Positions 42,432 through 52,964 are shown, counted from the first letter of the stretch. The stretch is DNA of 54,095 nt from Acidobacteriota bacterium (GCA_025354525.1 JANXMS010000399.1:1-54095), one strand, 5' to 3'. Notes: generated from the sequence alone by a model not told the origin. Made by a program: numbers and translations.

Positions 42432-44940
42432 ACCACTGTAGCGATAAGTTGAATCGAAACGCCCGCCCGTCGTTCAAAGTATTCGTAATGAACCCAAACT
42501 CCGGGGTGCCCAGAATGCTCCCCGGTTCGGCAAACTGCGGCGTATTCAGCAGGTTGATCGACTCCGCCCGCAGCAGCAACTGCCAATCTCGCCGCAGCCT
42601 CCAGGTCTTCGCCAGCGCCGCATTCACGTTCCGAATGGCCCCCTTGCGAAAGACGTTCGCCCCCAGGTTGCCCGCCTCCGAACCCGGCGTAATCGTTGCG
42701 AAAGCGCCCCGCGGCAGCCGAGCTACCGAGGTATCCGGGTTCCCAAAACTCCGCCCCAAAATCGAGGGGTCGACCAAGTTCGGACGGTCGCCGCCATTGC
42801 CATCCACGTTGCCGAAGCCAGGCCCATCCAGCGTCGTCAGGTTGAATGGGGTGCCCTGCTTGAGCAGCGCGACCATGCTGATCGTCCAGCCCTTCGGCAA
42901 TTCGTAGCTAACCCTCGCCAGAAACGCATGAGGCTGGTCAAACTGACTACGCGACTTGCGATCCCGATGCGTCTCAAACTCGCTCTGGCTACGGGAAAGG
43001 CGGGAATCAGCGTCGTAAGCCGTGTTCGTGTAGTCAGCACCCAAGTCCATCGCCTTGCTGAACCAGTACGCCGTATCAACCGTGAACCGCTTCACTCTTG
43101 GAGCGACCAGCGTCACTCGGCCAGCATCGAAATAGCCGCGCGATCCATTCAGCACCCACCGCACATCAGCCAGCGCGGTGTTAGCTCGGCGCTCATTGAT
43201 CGTGGCCGTTGTCAGTGGAATTCCCGGCGTCGGATGGGCTCGATTCAAGTACCACATGATCGGCAGCTTATGCGCTCGGCTGCCCACATAACCGGCTTGC
43301 AGCTGCCAACCCGCGCCCAAGCCCCGCTCCCAACTAAAGTTGTACTGGTAGTGGTACGGCGTCGCCAGTTCCGGGTCGATCAGATATAGGTTGCCCTTCG
43401 GTTTCCCGTTGATTCCGCTCCCTAACGGGTTCAATAGGTCCGGTGCCAGAATCACCAACTTCACGCTGCCCGGCGGCGAAAAACGAACCTGGGAATACGA
43501 TACCGGCAAAATCTCGCCGAAGTGCACTCCGGCCGCCCCACGCAAAACGCCCGCCCTGCCCGGCAACTGGTAAACAAAACTCATCCGCGGTGCCATGTTA
43601 TTGTAGTCGGCGCCGTACGGAATCTCGTTCAACCCATGGACCTCGTTAGGTCGGCCAACGAGCTCCCACCGTAGCCCAAACTGAACCGTCAGTCCGTTCG
43701 ATATTTTCCAAGAATCCTGCGCGTACAGGACCCCCATCGTCTGCCGAAAACCCCGGTGTACATTGCCCACCGATGCCAAATACTGCGACGGAGTGCCCTG
43801 CCGCAAGTTCTCAATCCCCGGGCGCCCAAAATCATTCGAAAACGTCACCACCCCCCGATGGGCGTCGCTCTCAGTGCCGTTAAACTGCCGTCGAGTCAGC
43901 CCCGCTCCAACGCTGATCGTGTGCCGGCCAAAGCTGGCCGCATACTGCGCCTCTTGTCGAAAAATATTCTGCGCCCGGTCAATCGGAATCGCCGCCAACG
44001 GCCCCAATGTGCCCAACCCCGCCGTCGAAACCATCGCCCCCACCGCGTTCGGCTCCGGCACCAACAGCGAACCCACACGATCAAAGCCGGTGGAAAGTTG
44101 CAGCTTGCCGTTATGGCTCCACGTCAGACGAGCGCGATGCGAGCGCGTGGTCGTGTCCGGATTTTGACCCGCGATCAGTTGAAAAGCATCGACCGTCTGG
44201 CCCGTAAACTGATAGGCCCCAAATACCCGATTCTTCGTCCCCAAGTCTTGCTCCAGCCGAACGCCCCCATCGTTGCTGTCCACCCGCTGCGGAGCGTTCG
44301 TATTCAGTTGGCGCGTTCCGTTGTTGCGGTTCGGCAACTCCGGCCCGAACGCGTTTAAGTAGCGTTGCACCAATAACCGCCGTGCTGGGTCAAGGACCAA
44401 CGCCGTACGCTCGTCAGCATAGGGCACCAGGATATTGCCGTTTACCTGGCCCCGTAACTTTTCCTGCGTCCCCTGCAACGAAACGAAGCCATTGCGCCAA
44501 GCGCTCCAGCCCGTTTGGAATCCGTAGCGGTTCTCCCGGGCGGGCTTCACGTCGCCCACTTGAAAAAAAGCGCGGGCAGAAAAGACGCTGTTCTGATGGT
44601 TGGCAAACGCGCTGCCATGCCATCCCGCGCGTCCCTGCGCAGCCAACGTCAACGGCCCCGCTGAACCCAGTCCGAACTCAGAACCGAAGTATCCCCTATC
44701 CACCCTAAACTCTTGCACCAGCGTCGCCGTCGCCCCCAGTCGGACGTTGAGCTCTTTCAACGCATTGTTGTCGACCAAGTTGAACTGGATGTTTTCGTTG
44801 CGCCGACTCTCGCCTTTCGCCGCGTCTTCCTTGCCCAGCAGGTTCAGCTCCACCCGCTTCTGCGCCTCATTGGCCTCGGGCTTCTGTGCCCACATCGCCG
44901 CATTCGAAGCGATCATAAGAACTAAAATAAAGTGCTTCAA
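42430..44940 (-). CDS. Oar-like TonB-dependent outer-membrane protein
   Basis: An 836-residue outer-membrane protein with signal peptide (MKHFILVLMIASNAAMWAQ). After a short N-terminal stretch comes a plug-like part (NIQFNLVDNNALKELNVRLG, VQEFRVDRGYFGSEFGLGSAG) and a long beta-barrel with many aromatic strand ends, closing in AFRFNLSLQW (terminal aromatic, as needed for BAM). It belongs to the Oar/carbohydrate-uptake group common in Acidobacteria, but the usual carboxypeptidase-like N-terminal domain is missing. The ligand is unknown. The ATG overlaps the stop of the receiver/XRE regulator gene by 4 nt, so it is probably cotranscribed with that two-component system. Confidence 0.85.
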   Translation of the reverse strand: MKHFILVLMIASNAAMWAQKPEANEAQKRVELNLLGKEDAAKGESRRNENIQFNLVDNNALKELNVRLGATATLVQEFRVDRGYFGSEFGLGSAGPLTLAAQGRAGWHGSAFANHQNSVFSARAFFQVGDVKPARENRYGFQTGWSAWRNGFVSLQGTQEKLRGQVNGNILVPYADERTALVLDPARRLLVQRYLNAFGPELPNRNNGTRQLNTNAPQRVDSNDGGVRLEQDLGTKNRVFGAYQFTGQTVDAFQLIAGQNPDTTTRSHRARLTWSHNGKLQLSTGFDRVGSLLVPEPNAVGAMVSTAGLGTLGPLAAIPIDRAQNIFRQEAQYAASFGRHTISVGAGLTRRQFNGTESDAHRGVVTFSNDFGRPGIENLRQGTPSQYLASVGNVHRGFRQTMGVLYAQDSWKISNGLTVQFGLRWELVGRPNEVHGLNEIPYGADYNNMAPRMSFVYQLPGRAGVLRGAAGVHFGEILPVSYSQVRFSPPGSVKLVILAPDLLNPLGSGINGKPKGNLYLIDPELATPYHYQYNFSWERGLGAGWQLQAGYVGSRAHKLPIMWYLNRAHPTPGIPLTTATINERRANTALADVRWVLNGSRGYFDAGRVTLVAPRVKRFTVDTAYWFSKAMDLGADYTNTAYDADSRLSRSQSEFETHRDRKSRSQFDQPHAFLARVSYELPKGWTISMVALLKQGTPFNLTTLDGPGFGNVDGNGGDRPNLVDPSILGRSFGNPDTSVARLPRGAFATITPGSEAGNLGANVFRKGAIRNVNAALAKTWRLRRDWQLLLRAESINLLNTPQFAEPGSILGTPEFGFITNTLNDGRAFRFNLSLQW

Positions 44941-45566
44941 AAGTCGATCGCTTCCAAAACTTCCGACGGCTTCTTATCAAAGGCCTTAGAAATGGAAAGC
45001 AAGCTCTCCATGCTCGGCAAGTGCGTGCCTCGCTCAATAGCGCTGATCTGCGACACACTCAACTTCGTCGTAGCCGCCAAATCCTTCAAAGACCAATCCC
45101 GCTCCACCCGCAGCATCTTGATCCGATGTCCAAGCCGCTCTCGCAACCGGTCCTGCGGCGTCTTCCCTAACCCAAACGTGTCGATCGCATTCTTCAACGT
45201 CTGCCGCAGTTGAGCAAGCGAAAACGGCTTCGACAGATAATCGAACACGTTCATCTTGAATGTCAACCGCATGTCCTCAAGCGACGGATAGCCTGTTACT
45301 ACGATCACGCACAGCCCCGGCCATCGAGTCTGCAACTGTTCCAGCACCCGGTCGCCCTTGAATTCGCCCATCTTCATATCTAGAAGCACAATATCAGGCA
45401 GATGCTGTTCGTTCGCCGCGAACAGATCGTCAGGGTGCGCGAACAGCCGCACCGTGTAGCTCCCTTCATCCATCAGGAAGTCTTCCATATAATTACGAAA
45501 ATCCAGGTCGTCGTCCAGGATTGCGATCTCGATTTTGAGATCGGTATTCGCGGCATCAGCCTGCAT
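44937..45566 (-). CDS. Response regulator with XRE-type helix-turn-helix output
   Basis: A 209-residue protein with an N-terminal receiver domain (acidic DDD at 18-20, Asp63 in IVLLDMKMG, Thr91, Lys113) and a C-terminal cro/C1-type HTH (about 146-205: RIKMLRVERDWSLKDLAATT, LSVSQISAIERGTHLPSMES). Most response regulators use OmpR, NarL or Fis folds; an XRE output is rare. ATG 45566 is chosen because it overlaps the upstream kinase gene by 11 nt and lies close to the receiver; farther upstream ATGs are inside the kinase gene. Probable regulator of the downstream outer-membrane gene. Confidence 0.88.
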   Translation of the reverse strand: MQADAANTDLKIEIAILDDDLDFRNYMEDFLMDEGSYTVRLFAHPDDLFAANEQHLPDIVLLDMKMGEFKGDRVLEQLQTRWPGLCVIVVTGYPSLEDMRLTFKMNVFDYLSKPFSLAQLRQTLKNAIDTFGLGKTPQDRLRERLGHRIKMLRVERDWSLKDLAATTKLSVSQISAIERGTHLPSMESLLSISKAFDKKPSEVLEAIDF

Positions 45567-47067
45567 AAACGTTGCCTCCCTCCGTTGCATTGGCCTGAAT
45601 AAGCAGCGGTGCCTCCGGCAGATGAATCTCCAGCCGAGCACCCCCTCCGGGCTTATTGCATGCCGAAATCGTGCCGCCATGTTGTTGCACAATTCCTTCC
45701 GATACGGTCAAGCCCAAACCGGTTCCCTTCGAGTCGAGCTTCGTCGAAATGAACGCCTCAAAAATGTCAGGCAGTACATCTTGCGGAATGCCCGGTCCAT
45801 TGTCCTCGAAAGCCAGAACCCACCATCGTTCGGAATGCTTCATTTCAAGTGTCGCCTGCACGACAATCTCCCCTTCGCTGTCGGGAACAGCCTGCAACGC
45901 GTTGCGAACTAGGTTCACAAACACTTGCGTCAGTCGATCACCGTTGCCATAAACGCGGCATTCCGGCGGCACCCTATCATGGAACGCCGTCCGGCTCGCC
46001 TTTTCATCCAGTGAGACCAACTGCCATGCCTCCTCAACCAGCTCTCTTATCGACACGTCTTGCTTTTCCTGCCGACGCACTCGCGAAAAATCAAGCAAGC
46101 CTTCGCTAATCGTTTTCAATCGCGCCACCACCCGCTGCATCCGGCGAAGTCGATCCTGGGCCGCCGCACTATCCACCGTCTCGAGAAGCTTCTCAATCGA
46201 ACCCTGCAGCACCGTCAAAGGTGTGTTCAACTCGTGCGCAACCCCCGCGCTCAGCATGCCCAAACTCACCAATCGGTCTTGGTCCGCCATTTTCCGCTTG
46301 GCCGCCTCCAGCCGGTCCAACGCGCGCTCCAGCTCCGCTTCCTGTCGTCGCAGTTCGGCGACCGTCGCGTTCCTGGAACGCATAATCTGCCCAATCTCAT
46401 CGCCCGGTATCGCCTCCGCCGGTATCATCTCGTGCGTTCGGTCGCCCGTCTGAGAGGCATGATCCGCGTTCAGCATCGCGTGCAACGGCCGATATACATA
46501 AAGCGGCATGATCAGCGTCTCCAGCAAAACTACCGCCAGAATGTAAATCACCCCCAAGACCGCGAAGAGGGCCACGCGGACAAGGTCGAGCGATCGCTCA
46601 TAGTAGGCGTCCGGCATCCGGATTTTCCTATATGTTTCTTTGCCGGGAAGACGCCGATAAGAAACTGTGCCGGAATTGAATGTCTTCTTTTCGGTGTCGG
46701 AATAAGCCTGCCCAGGATGGTTGTCCAACCACGCCATGATGTCTCTTGAGATTCCTAGCGCCTCTGCCCCACCTTCATCAAAGGAATAGCGGGCAAGAAC
46801 TGGAGAAGTGGAAGCGCTCTCCCAACTCTTCCAACTCTGCTCTGCCTCGAACATCGCCATGACCAGCCCCACTTCTCTTGCTCGATCATTCTGCACCCGT
46901 TGCCCCAATAATGGAAAGACAGTAAAATATACTGCACTCGATAGAACGAGGAAGAAAAGGTTGTGGAGGATAATGAGTTTTAGCCGAAGCTGCAAGTTGC
47001 CGAATCGGCGACCGATGTACCCGGGATGGCGCGCCTCCGGTCGTCGAACTGTCCAGCCAGAACTCAT
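45556..47067 (-). CDS. Membrane sensor histidine kinase
   Basis: A 503-residue kinase. Helix 1 lies at about 32-52, then an extracytoplasmic region up to about 160, then helix 2 at about 162-185 and a HAMP-like segment. A coiled linker (ATVAELRRQEAELERALDRL) leads into HisKA with His278 (SAGVAHELNTPLTVL). The HATPase_c domain has FVNLVRNALQAV, FEDNGPGIPQ and GTGLGLTVSEGIVQQHGG. It overlaps the regulator gene by 11 nt. The signal is unknown, but linkage to an outer-membrane transporter suggests sensing of its substrate. Confidence 0.9.
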   Translation of the reverse strand: MSSGWTVRRPEARHPGYIGRRFGNLQLRLKLIILHNLFFLVLSSAVYFTVFPLLGQRVQNDRAREVGLVMAMFEAEQSWKSWESASTSPVLARYSFDEGGAEALGISRDIMAWLDNHPGQAYSDTEKKTFNSGTVSYRRLPGKETYRKIRMPDAYYERSLDLVRVALFAVLGVIYILAVVLLETLIMPLYVYRPLHAMLNADHASQTGDRTHEMIPAEAIPGDEIGQIMRSRNATVAELRRQEAELERALDRLEAAKRKMADQDRLVSLGMLSAGVAHELNTPLTVLQGSIEKLLETVDSAAAQDRLRRMQRVVARLKTISEGLLDFSRVRRQEKQDVSIRELVEEAWQLVSLDEKASRTAFHDRVPPECRVYGNGDRLTQVFVNLVRNALQAVPDSEGEIVVQATLEMKHSERWWVLAFEDNGPGIPQDVLPDIFEAFISTKLDSKGTGLGLTVSEGIVQQHGGTISACNKPGGGARLEIHLPEAPLLIQANATEGGNVYAG

Positions 47068-47309
47068 TTCTAATACCTTAATGCATTCTCGGTCGTCCAG
47101 CCCATGGGAATCCCGCTCCCGCAGAGAAATTCCTGTAAAACTAGAATTTTTGACGATATTGCAGAATCTATACTGCTATGGTAGACCTAGAAGGTGAGAG
47201 TAGTGACGGTCTTCAAGCGAGTCGGCTGTCTTGGTTGCCCTATGAGTAGGAAATTGCGTTTAACCCTTTTTGAAGACCATCCCGGCCGTCAGGAGCTGCT
47301 GTAACGACC
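47068..47309. other. 242-bp intergenic region between sensor kinase and act operon
   Basis: Divergent promoter region without a gene. On the plus strand TTGACG (47150-47155) is followed by TATACT (47169-47174), but the spacing of 13 is short. A further TATGGT lies at 47177-47182. I cannot decide which box serves actA. An AGGAG lies about 15 nt before ATG 47310. Confidence 0.35.
47075..47080 (-). promoter_or_regulatory. Possible -10 box of a leaderless transcript
   Basis: TAAGGT on the minus strand, 7 nt before ATG 47067 of the sensor kinase gene, with no Shine-Dalgarno between. Confidence 0.3.
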
Positions 47310-47957
47310 ATGGAACTTAAATTTTCCAAAAAATCGGATCGAATATTAAGAACGGTGGGCTTGGTCATCGCTTTCGCGGTGATTGGCGGAGCGAGTACCC
47401 TGTACTACGCAACGTTGCCGACCACCCTGGAACCCGGTTATCAGCCCAAACAACCAGTCCCCTACAGCCATAAGCTGCATGCTGGCAATATGGGGATGGA
47501 CTGCACCTACTGCCACACGTCGGTATTAAAAGCTGCCTACGCGTCGATTCCGCCCACGCAGACGTGTATGAACTGTCATACGAAGGTGAAAGAGAAGAGC
47601 GTCGTGCTCGAACCGGTTCGAGCTAGCTGGGCTTCTGGCGACTCCGTGCCGTGGATTAAGGTTCACCGCCTGCCGGATTATGTCTTCTTCAATCACAGCT
47701 CCCACACCACCGTCGGCGTCAGTTGCGTTACCTGCCACGGTCGAATTGACCAAATGGTGGAAGTCAAGCAAGTTCAGACCCTAGCGATGAGCTGGTGTCT
47801 GGAATGCCACCGCAATCCCGCTCCGAATCTGCGCCCGGCTAAATTCGTCACGAAATTGGATTGGAAGCCCGAGGGGGACCCTGCGGTCTTTGGGCGGGAA
47901 ATGATCGCGAAGAAGGGCATTAACCCGCCCGTAACATGTTCAGGGTGTCACCGATGA
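47310..47957 (+). CDS. actA: Alternative Complex III subunit A, pentahaem cytochrome c
   Basis: A 215-residue membrane-anchored cytochrome of the quinol:electron-acceptor oxidoreductase ACIII. One N-terminal helix (about 12-35) is followed by five CxxCH sites: CTYCH (65-69), CMNCH (86-90), CVTCH (139-143), CLECH (163-167) and CSGCH (210-214). Single histidines in HKLH, KVHR and NHSSH can supply sixth ligands. Pentahaem ActA is the standard form. The stop overlaps the start of actB by 4 nt. First gene of the act operon, with a 242-bp upstream region for promoters. Confidence 0.95.
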   Translation: MELKFSKKSDRILRTVGLVIAFAVIGGASTLYYATLPTTLEPGYQPKQPVPYSHKLHAGNMGMDCTYCHTSVLKAAYASIPPTQTCMNCHTKVKEKSVVLEPVRASWASGDSVPWIKVHRLPDYVFFNHSSHTTVGVSCVTCHGRIDQMVEVKQVQTLAMSWCLECHRNPAPNLRPAKFVTKLDWKPEGDPAVFGREMIAKKGINPPVTCSGCHR

Positions 47958-50900
47958 TCCAGATAGAAGGAATTGGCAATCAGACCGGTAAGAAGTTCTG
48001 GCGGAGCCTCAACGAACTCTCTTCCACGCCGAAGTTCCGGCAATGGCTAGGCCAGGAATTTTCGGAGGATGTCACCGATTTACTCGATTCTGGCTCCCGC
48101 CGTCGCTTCATGCAGATCATGGCCGCTTCGATGGGCCTCGCCGGTCTCACGGCTTGTCGTCGGCCGGTCGAGAAAATCCTGCCCTTTTCGAAAGGGGTCG
48201 AAGGCCTCGTTCACGGTGCGCCCCAGCACTACGCCTCGGTCATGTCCCTCGGCGGACAAGCTCACGGGGTCGTGGTCGAAGCCATCGACGGCCGTCCGAT
48301 TAAAATCGAAGGCAATAAGAACCACCGTTTGTCTAACGGTGCCGCCAATGTCTGGGCCCAATCTTCCGTTCTGAATCTCTACGATCCGGATCGGTCGCAA
48401 AAAGTCATCGAGAAAGGCAAAGAAAGCACATGGGAGGCCTTCCAGGTCGCCTTCAAGGGTATGAGTCTTGCCGATGGGGAAGAACTCCGAGTGCTCTCCG
48501 GAGCGGTCGTCTCGCCGACGTTGGCTGGGTTACGCGCCGGGCTCATCGCTAAGTACCCCAAAGCGAAGTGGGTCGAATACGAACCTGTTAACGAAGACGA
48601 GTCGTTGGCCGGTACAGAGCTAGCGTTTGGAGATCGGCTTCGTCCCCAATTTGACCTCAGCAAGGCGGACGTCGTCGTTTCGCTCGACTCCGACTTCCTC
48701 CAGTTGGACAACCCGGGCTTGAATGTGATCCGGGAGTTCGCCCGCCGCAGAAAGGCGGTCGACTCCATGGTCCCCGCTGGCCACGCCACGCCCCACAAGA
48801 CGGCCGCTCATGGCGAAGAACACAAGAGCGAACCTAAAGCGGAGCACAAAGAATCCGCTCCCCCCGCCGCTGGTGAGACCCCTGCCGCCCCGGTCGGCCC
48901 CGGCATTAACCGTCTCTACGTCGTCGAAAGCAACTTTACCCTCACCGGTGCCCAAGCCGATCACCGACTTCGGCTGCGTGCCTCCGACGTCAGCAGTTTT
49001 GCTGCCGATCTAGCCCGCGAAATCTCCGCTCTCCCCCAAGGCCTCAAGATCCTTGGCCAATCGGACAAGTTCCTCTCGGTCGTCGCCAAAGACCTGCTAG
49101 CGCACAAGGGACGAGCCATTGTGATCGCCGGACCCCGCCAGCCGGCTCGGGTTCATGCCCTTGCCGCACTGATGAACCAAGTGCTGGGCAATATCGGTGA
49201 AACTGTCTCCTACACCCGCCCAACCGCGGCCGCTTCGGGAGCAGGAATCGTCGCCCTAGCCAAGGAAATGGCTGCGGGCCAAATAAAGACGCTGGTCGTA
49301 CTGGGGAGCAATCCGGTCTACAGCGCACCTGCGGACCTCGATTTCGGCGCGAAATACAAATCCGTACCGACGACCATCCAGTTAAGTTCCGAACTCGACG
49401 AGACCGCTCTCGCCTCAACGTGGCACCTGCCTGAGTCGCACTATCTCGAGAGCTGGGGCGACGCCGTCTCCTCCGATGGCACCGTATCCCTACAGCAGCC
49501 TCTAATTGAACCGATCTTCAAAACAAGATCGGCGATTGAAGTCGCCGCCCTGCTTGCCGGCACAGCGAGCCCTAAGGGCTACGACTTGGTGAAGTCTCAG
49601 TCCAAGCTTGCCGAGCCCGCCTGGCGTCAAGGACTCCACGACGGCATTGTGGCCGGAACCCAAGCCTCAGCCATTAAGGCTGTCGCCAACGCCAAAGCCG
49701 TCGAAGCCGCCATCGTTGCAGCGCCCAAGCCTGCGCCGGGCCTCGAAGTCACCTTCTTCCCGTCGGCTTCCAGCTACGACGGCAGGTTCGCAAACAACGC
49801 TTGGCTGCAGGAAGCCCCCGAGCCGATGACCAAGGTCGTCTGGGACAACGCCGCCCTCGTCAGTCCCAAGACAGCGAGAGAGCTGAAGCTCGAAGACGGT
49901 GCCGTGCTCAGCATCGAACGCCGTGGCCGCAAAGTGGAAGCGCCGGTCATGATCCAGCCGGGACATGCCGATAACTCCGTCACCCTAACGCTGGGATACG
50001 GCAGAAGCAAGGTAGGCCGGGTCGGAACCGGAATCGGCTACAACGCCTACGCCCTCCGCACGAGCGACGCCATGGGAATCGCGACTGGCGTCACCGTAAC
50101 CAAAGTTGCCCGTACCTACACTCTCGTCACGACGCAAGAGCATCACGATCAAGCGGGTCGCCCTGTCGTCCGCGAAGCCTCGGTGGCGGCTTACAAAGAG
50201 GAGCCCGCCTTCGCCTCCCATGAAGACGCTCACGTCGAACTGTTCCAGCTCTTCGATTCCTACGACTATTCGAAGGGAAATCAGTGGGGCATGGTCGTCG
50301 ACCTCCAATCCTGCATTGGTTGCAACGCCTGCCTGGTAGCCTGCCAATCGGAGAACAACATTCCAGTCGTTGGTCGCGATCAGGTCAGCAGAGGTCGCGA
50401 GATGCACTGGATTCGACTCGACCGGTACTTCACCGGCGGCGAAGAGGATGCCCAAGTCGTCTATCAACCCATGGCCTGCCAACAGTGCGAAAACGCTCCT
50501 TGCGAATCTGTTTGCCCGGTTGCCGCCACCGTTCACAGCCCGGAAGGGCTCAATGACATGGCCTACAATCGCTGCGTGGGCACTCGCTACTGCGCCAACA
50601 ATTGTCCTTATAAAGTCCGTCGGTTTAACTACTACAACTGGCACAAAGACATCGAAGAAGTCAGCAAGATGGTTTTCAACCCTGACGTAACCGTTCGCAT
50701 GCGCGGCGTGATGGAAAAGTGCAATTATTGCGTCCAGCGGGTTCAAGAAGTCAAAATTGCCCACAAGGTCGCAGGTCGTACCCCGATCCAAGATGGCGAT
50801 GTCCTCACCGCCTGCCAGCAGACGTGCCCCGCTGAAGCCATCACCTTCGGAAACATTAACGACCCCAATAGCGCCGTAGCAAAGTTGAAGAATAACAACC

Positions 50901-50989
50901 GCAACTACACGCTTCTTCACGAACTCAACATCAAGCCGCGCACAACCTATCTGGCTAAAGTGCGCAATCCCAATCCGGAGCTTGCCTAA
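47954..50989 (+). CDS. actB: Alternative Complex III subunit B (MoCo-like domain fused to Fe-S domain)
   Basis: A 1011-residue fusion as usual in ACIII. The N-terminal two thirds look like a molybdopterin oxidoreductase without a metal site. An internal twin-arginine-like segment ([21 protein letters not shown], cut here, near residue 48) directs the complex outward. The C-terminal Fe-S domain has four cysteine clusters: [40 protein letters not shown] and [16 protein letters not shown] low-complexity Lys/Glu/Pro/Ala linker (about nt 48780-48905) is an insertion. Start ATG 47954 overlaps the actA stop. Electrons pass from quinol through these clusters to the haems of ActA. Confidence 0.95.
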   Translation: MIQIEGIGNQTGKKFWRSLNELSSTPKFRQWLGQEFSEDVTDLLDSGSRRRFMQIMAASMGLAGLTACRRPVEKILPFSKGVEGLVHGAPQHYASVMSLGGQAHGVVVEAIDGRPIKIEGNKNHRLSNGAANVWAQSSVLNLYDPDRSQKVIEKGKESTWEAFQVAFKGMSLADGEELRVLSGAVVSPTLAGLRAGLIAKYPKAKWVEYEPVNEDESLAGTELAFGDRLRPQFDLSKADVVVSLDSDFLQLDNPGLNVIREFARRRKAVDSMVPAGHATPHKTAAHGEEHKSEPKAEHKESAPPAAGETPAAPVGPGINRLYVVESNFTLTGAQADHRLRLRASDVSSFAADLAREISALPQGLKILGQSDKFLSVVAKDLLAHKGRAIVIAGPRQPARVHALAALMNQVLGNIGETVSYTRPTAAASGAGIVALAKEMAAGQIKTLVVLGSNPVYSAPADLDFGAKYKSVPTTIQLSSELDETALASTWHLPESHYLESWGDAVSSDGTVSLQQPLIEPIFKTRSAIEVAALLAGTASPKGYDLVKSQSKLAEPAWRQGLHDGIVAGTQASAIKAVANAKAVEAAIVAAPKPAPGLEVTFFPSASSYDGRFANNAWLQEAPEPMTKVVWDNAALVSPKTARELKLEDGAVLSIERRGRKVEAPVMIQPGHADNSVTLTLGYGRSKVGRVGTGIGYNAYALRTSDAMGIATGVTVTKVARTYTLVTTQEHHDQAGRPVVREASVAAYKEEPAFASHEDAHVELFQLFDSYDYSKGNQWGMVVDLQSCIGCNACLVACQSENNIPVVGRDQVSRGREMHWIRLDRYFTGGEEDAQVVYQPMACQQCENAPCESVCPVAATVHSPEGLNDMAYNRCVGTRYCANNCPYKVRRFNYYNWHKDIEEVSKMVFNPDVTVRMRGVMEKCNYCVQRVQEVKIAHKVAGRTPIQDGDVLTACQQTCPAEAITFGNINDPNSAVAKLKNNNRNYTLLHELNIKPRTTYLAKVRNPNPELA

Positions 50990-52416
50990 TGGCCGATCTT
51001 ACATTCGATCCCAAGGATGTCGCCCAATTAAGCCCTTCGCTCGTAGACGGTCGTCCGTCCCTCCACGATGTGACCGAAGCGGTGAGCATTCACACCGAGA
51101 TCGAGACCCACCGCAACTGGTACATCGCCCTCGCCATTAGTGGCAGCGTAACCTTGTTGCTCGGCTCGATGCTGGCCTACCTCGTCGCTACCGGAATCGG
51201 CGTCTGGGGCAATAACAATCCCGTCGGCTGGGGTTGGGACATCACCAACTTCGTCTTCTGGATCGGCATCGGTCACGCCGGCACCTTGATCTCGGCCATT
51301 CTGTTTCTGTTCCGTCAGAAATGGAGAACTTCAATCAATCGCTTCGCCGAAGCGATGACCTTGTTCGCAGTCGCTTGCGCCGGCATTTATCCTCTTGTGC
51401 ACGTCGGTCGTCCCTGGCGTGCCTATTGGCTGTTCCCCATCCCCAATGCGGATCTCAATATGTGGCAGAACTTCCGTAGCCCACTCTTGTGGGACGTCTT
51501 CGCGGTCTCCACTTACGCCACCGTCTCCGCCCTCTTCTGGTACGTCGGTCTTATACCCGACTTGGCCACGATTCGAGATCGGGCCACCACAAAACTTCGC
51601 CACACGATCTACGGAATCGCTTCCCTCGGCTGGCGCGGCTCGGCCACCCACTGGAAGAACTACGAAAAAGCCTATATGATCCTCGCGGGTCTCTCGACGC
51701 CTCTCGTGCTCTCCGTTCACACCATCGTTTCGTTCGACTTCGCGGTCTCGATCATTCCTGGTTGGCACACCACCATCTTCCCCCCCTACTTCGTCGCCGG
51801 AGCCATCTTCTCGGGCTTCGCTATGGTGATCACCCTCATGGTCATCGCCCGGTGGGTCTTCAAAGTCGAACACCTCGTCACGATCACTCACCTCGAGAAT
51901 ATGAACAAAGTGATTCTCGCCACGGGCACCATCGTCGGCTACGCGTACGCGACCGAATTCTTCATCGCCTGGTACTCGGGCAACCCATATGAAATGTACA
52001 CCTTCGTAAATCGGGCCATGGGGCCCTACGCTTGGGCATATTGGACGATGGTCTCCTGCAACGTGATCTCACCCCAGTTTTTCTGGTTTAAGAAACTGCG
52101 CACGAGCATCCCGTTCATGTTCGTTCTCTCCATTTTTGTCAATATCGGGATGTGGTTCGAGCGTTTTGTCATCATCGCGACCAGCTTACACCGAGACTTC
52201 CTGCCCTCCTCGTGGGGATACTTCCGCCCCACCATCGTAGACATTCTGACCTTCTTCGGAACCTTCGGTCTGTTCATTACGCTGTTTGTGTTCTTCACCC
52301 GCTTCTTGCCCATCATCGCCGTCAGCGAAGTGAAAGGCATGATGATCCAGGCCGAACACGAGAAACACTATCTGCCTGCAACGACTGGCTCCACTGAGCC
52401 GGTAAAGGTTCACTAG
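50989..52416 (+). CDS. actC: Alternative Complex III subunit C (NrfD-like quinol-binding membrane protein)
   Basis: A 475-residue integral membrane protein of the NrfD/PsrC family with about ten helices, for example [21 protein letters not shown] and [37 protein letters not shown] contains the family's conserved quinol-site region with His and Gly. Later, [20 protein letters not shown] and [15 protein letters not shown] are typical. It should hold the quinol oxidation site and may take part in proton movement. The start codon overlaps the actB stop by one base (TAATG). Confidence 0.94.
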   Translation: MADLTFDPKDVAQLSPSLVDGRPSLHDVTEAVSIHTEIETHRNWYIALAISGSVTLLLGSMLAYLVATGIGVWGNNNPVGWGWDITNFVFWIGIGHAGTLISAILFLFRQKWRTSINRFAEAMTLFAVACAGIYPLVHVGRPWRAYWLFPIPNADLNMWQNFRSPLLWDVFAVSTYATVSALFWYVGLIPDLATIRDRATTKLRHTIYGIASLGWRGSATHWKNYEKAYMILAGLSTPLVLSVHTIVSFDFAVSIIPGWHTTIFPPYFVAGAIFSGFAMVITLMVIARWVFKVEHLVTITHLENMNKVILATGTIVGYAYATEFFIAWYSGNPYEMYTFVNRAMGPYAWAYWTMVSCNVISPQFFWFKKLRTSIPFMFVLSIFVNIGMWFERFVIIATSLHRDFLPSSWGYFRPTIVDILTFFGTFGLFITLFVFFTRFLPIIAVSEVKGMMIQAEHEKHYLPATTGSTEPVKVH

Positions 52417-52424
52417 AGCACGCC

Positions 52425-52964
52425 ATGGCTGATCAATCCCCCATTCACGGCGTCGTCGCCGACTTCGACTCTCCGGATACCCTTCTCGACGCGGTCAAAG
52501 CCGCTCGGGCAAAGGGCTACACTAAAATGGAAGCCTACACCCCGTTTCCTATTCACGGTATCGATGAGGCGATGGGTGCCAAGCAATCCATCCTCGGCTA
52601 CATTGTGCTTTGTGGAAGCGTCACCGGCTTCACGACCGCAGTCCTGCTGCAATGGTGGACGGGGACCATCGCCTATCCCCTCGTGATCAGCGGCAAGCCC
52701 CTCTTCGCCTTCGAGTTCGGTTTTCCGATTATTTTCGAGCTAACTGTCCTGCTCTCTGCCTTCGGTGCCGTGTTCGGAATGCTTGGCCTAAACGGCTTGC
52801 CCCGTCTAAATCACCCCATATTCAACTACTCCGGCGTGGCCGGTTCATCCGATGATCGGTTCTTACTGGTCATTGAAGCCTCGGATCGAAACTTCGACGT
52901 CACCGCCACCCGTGAATTCCTTTCTACACTCGGCGCCGAAAAACTGGAGGTCATCGAAGCGTGA
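52425..52964 (+). CDS. actD: Alternative Complex III subunit D (DUF3341)
   Basis: A 179-residue DUF3341 protein. N-terminal GVVADFDSPDTLLDAVKAAR and YTKMEAYTPFPIHGIDEAMG are hallmarks. Two membrane helices (about 63-82 and 101-125) follow, joined by a short loop with GTIAYPLVISGKPLF. The C-terminal tail is soluble (DRFLLVIEASDRNFD). ActD contacts ActA/ActC in known structures. It is 8 nt after actC and its stop overlaps the GTG of actE. Confidence 0.94.
   Translation: MADQSPIHGVVADFDSPDTLLDAVKAARAKGYTKMEAYTPFPIHGIDEAMGAKQSILGYIVLCGSVTGFTTAVLLQWWTGTIAYPLVISGKPLFAFEFGFPIIFELTVLLSAFGAVFGMLGLNGLPRLNHPIFNYSGVAGSSDDRFLLVIEASDRNFDVTATREFLSTLGAEKLEVIEA

Noticed and set aside
47150-47174. TTGACG...TATACT as a firm sigma-70 promoter for actA
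   Set aside because: The spacing of 13 is too short for a standard promoter; kept only as a possible element in the intergenic entry.
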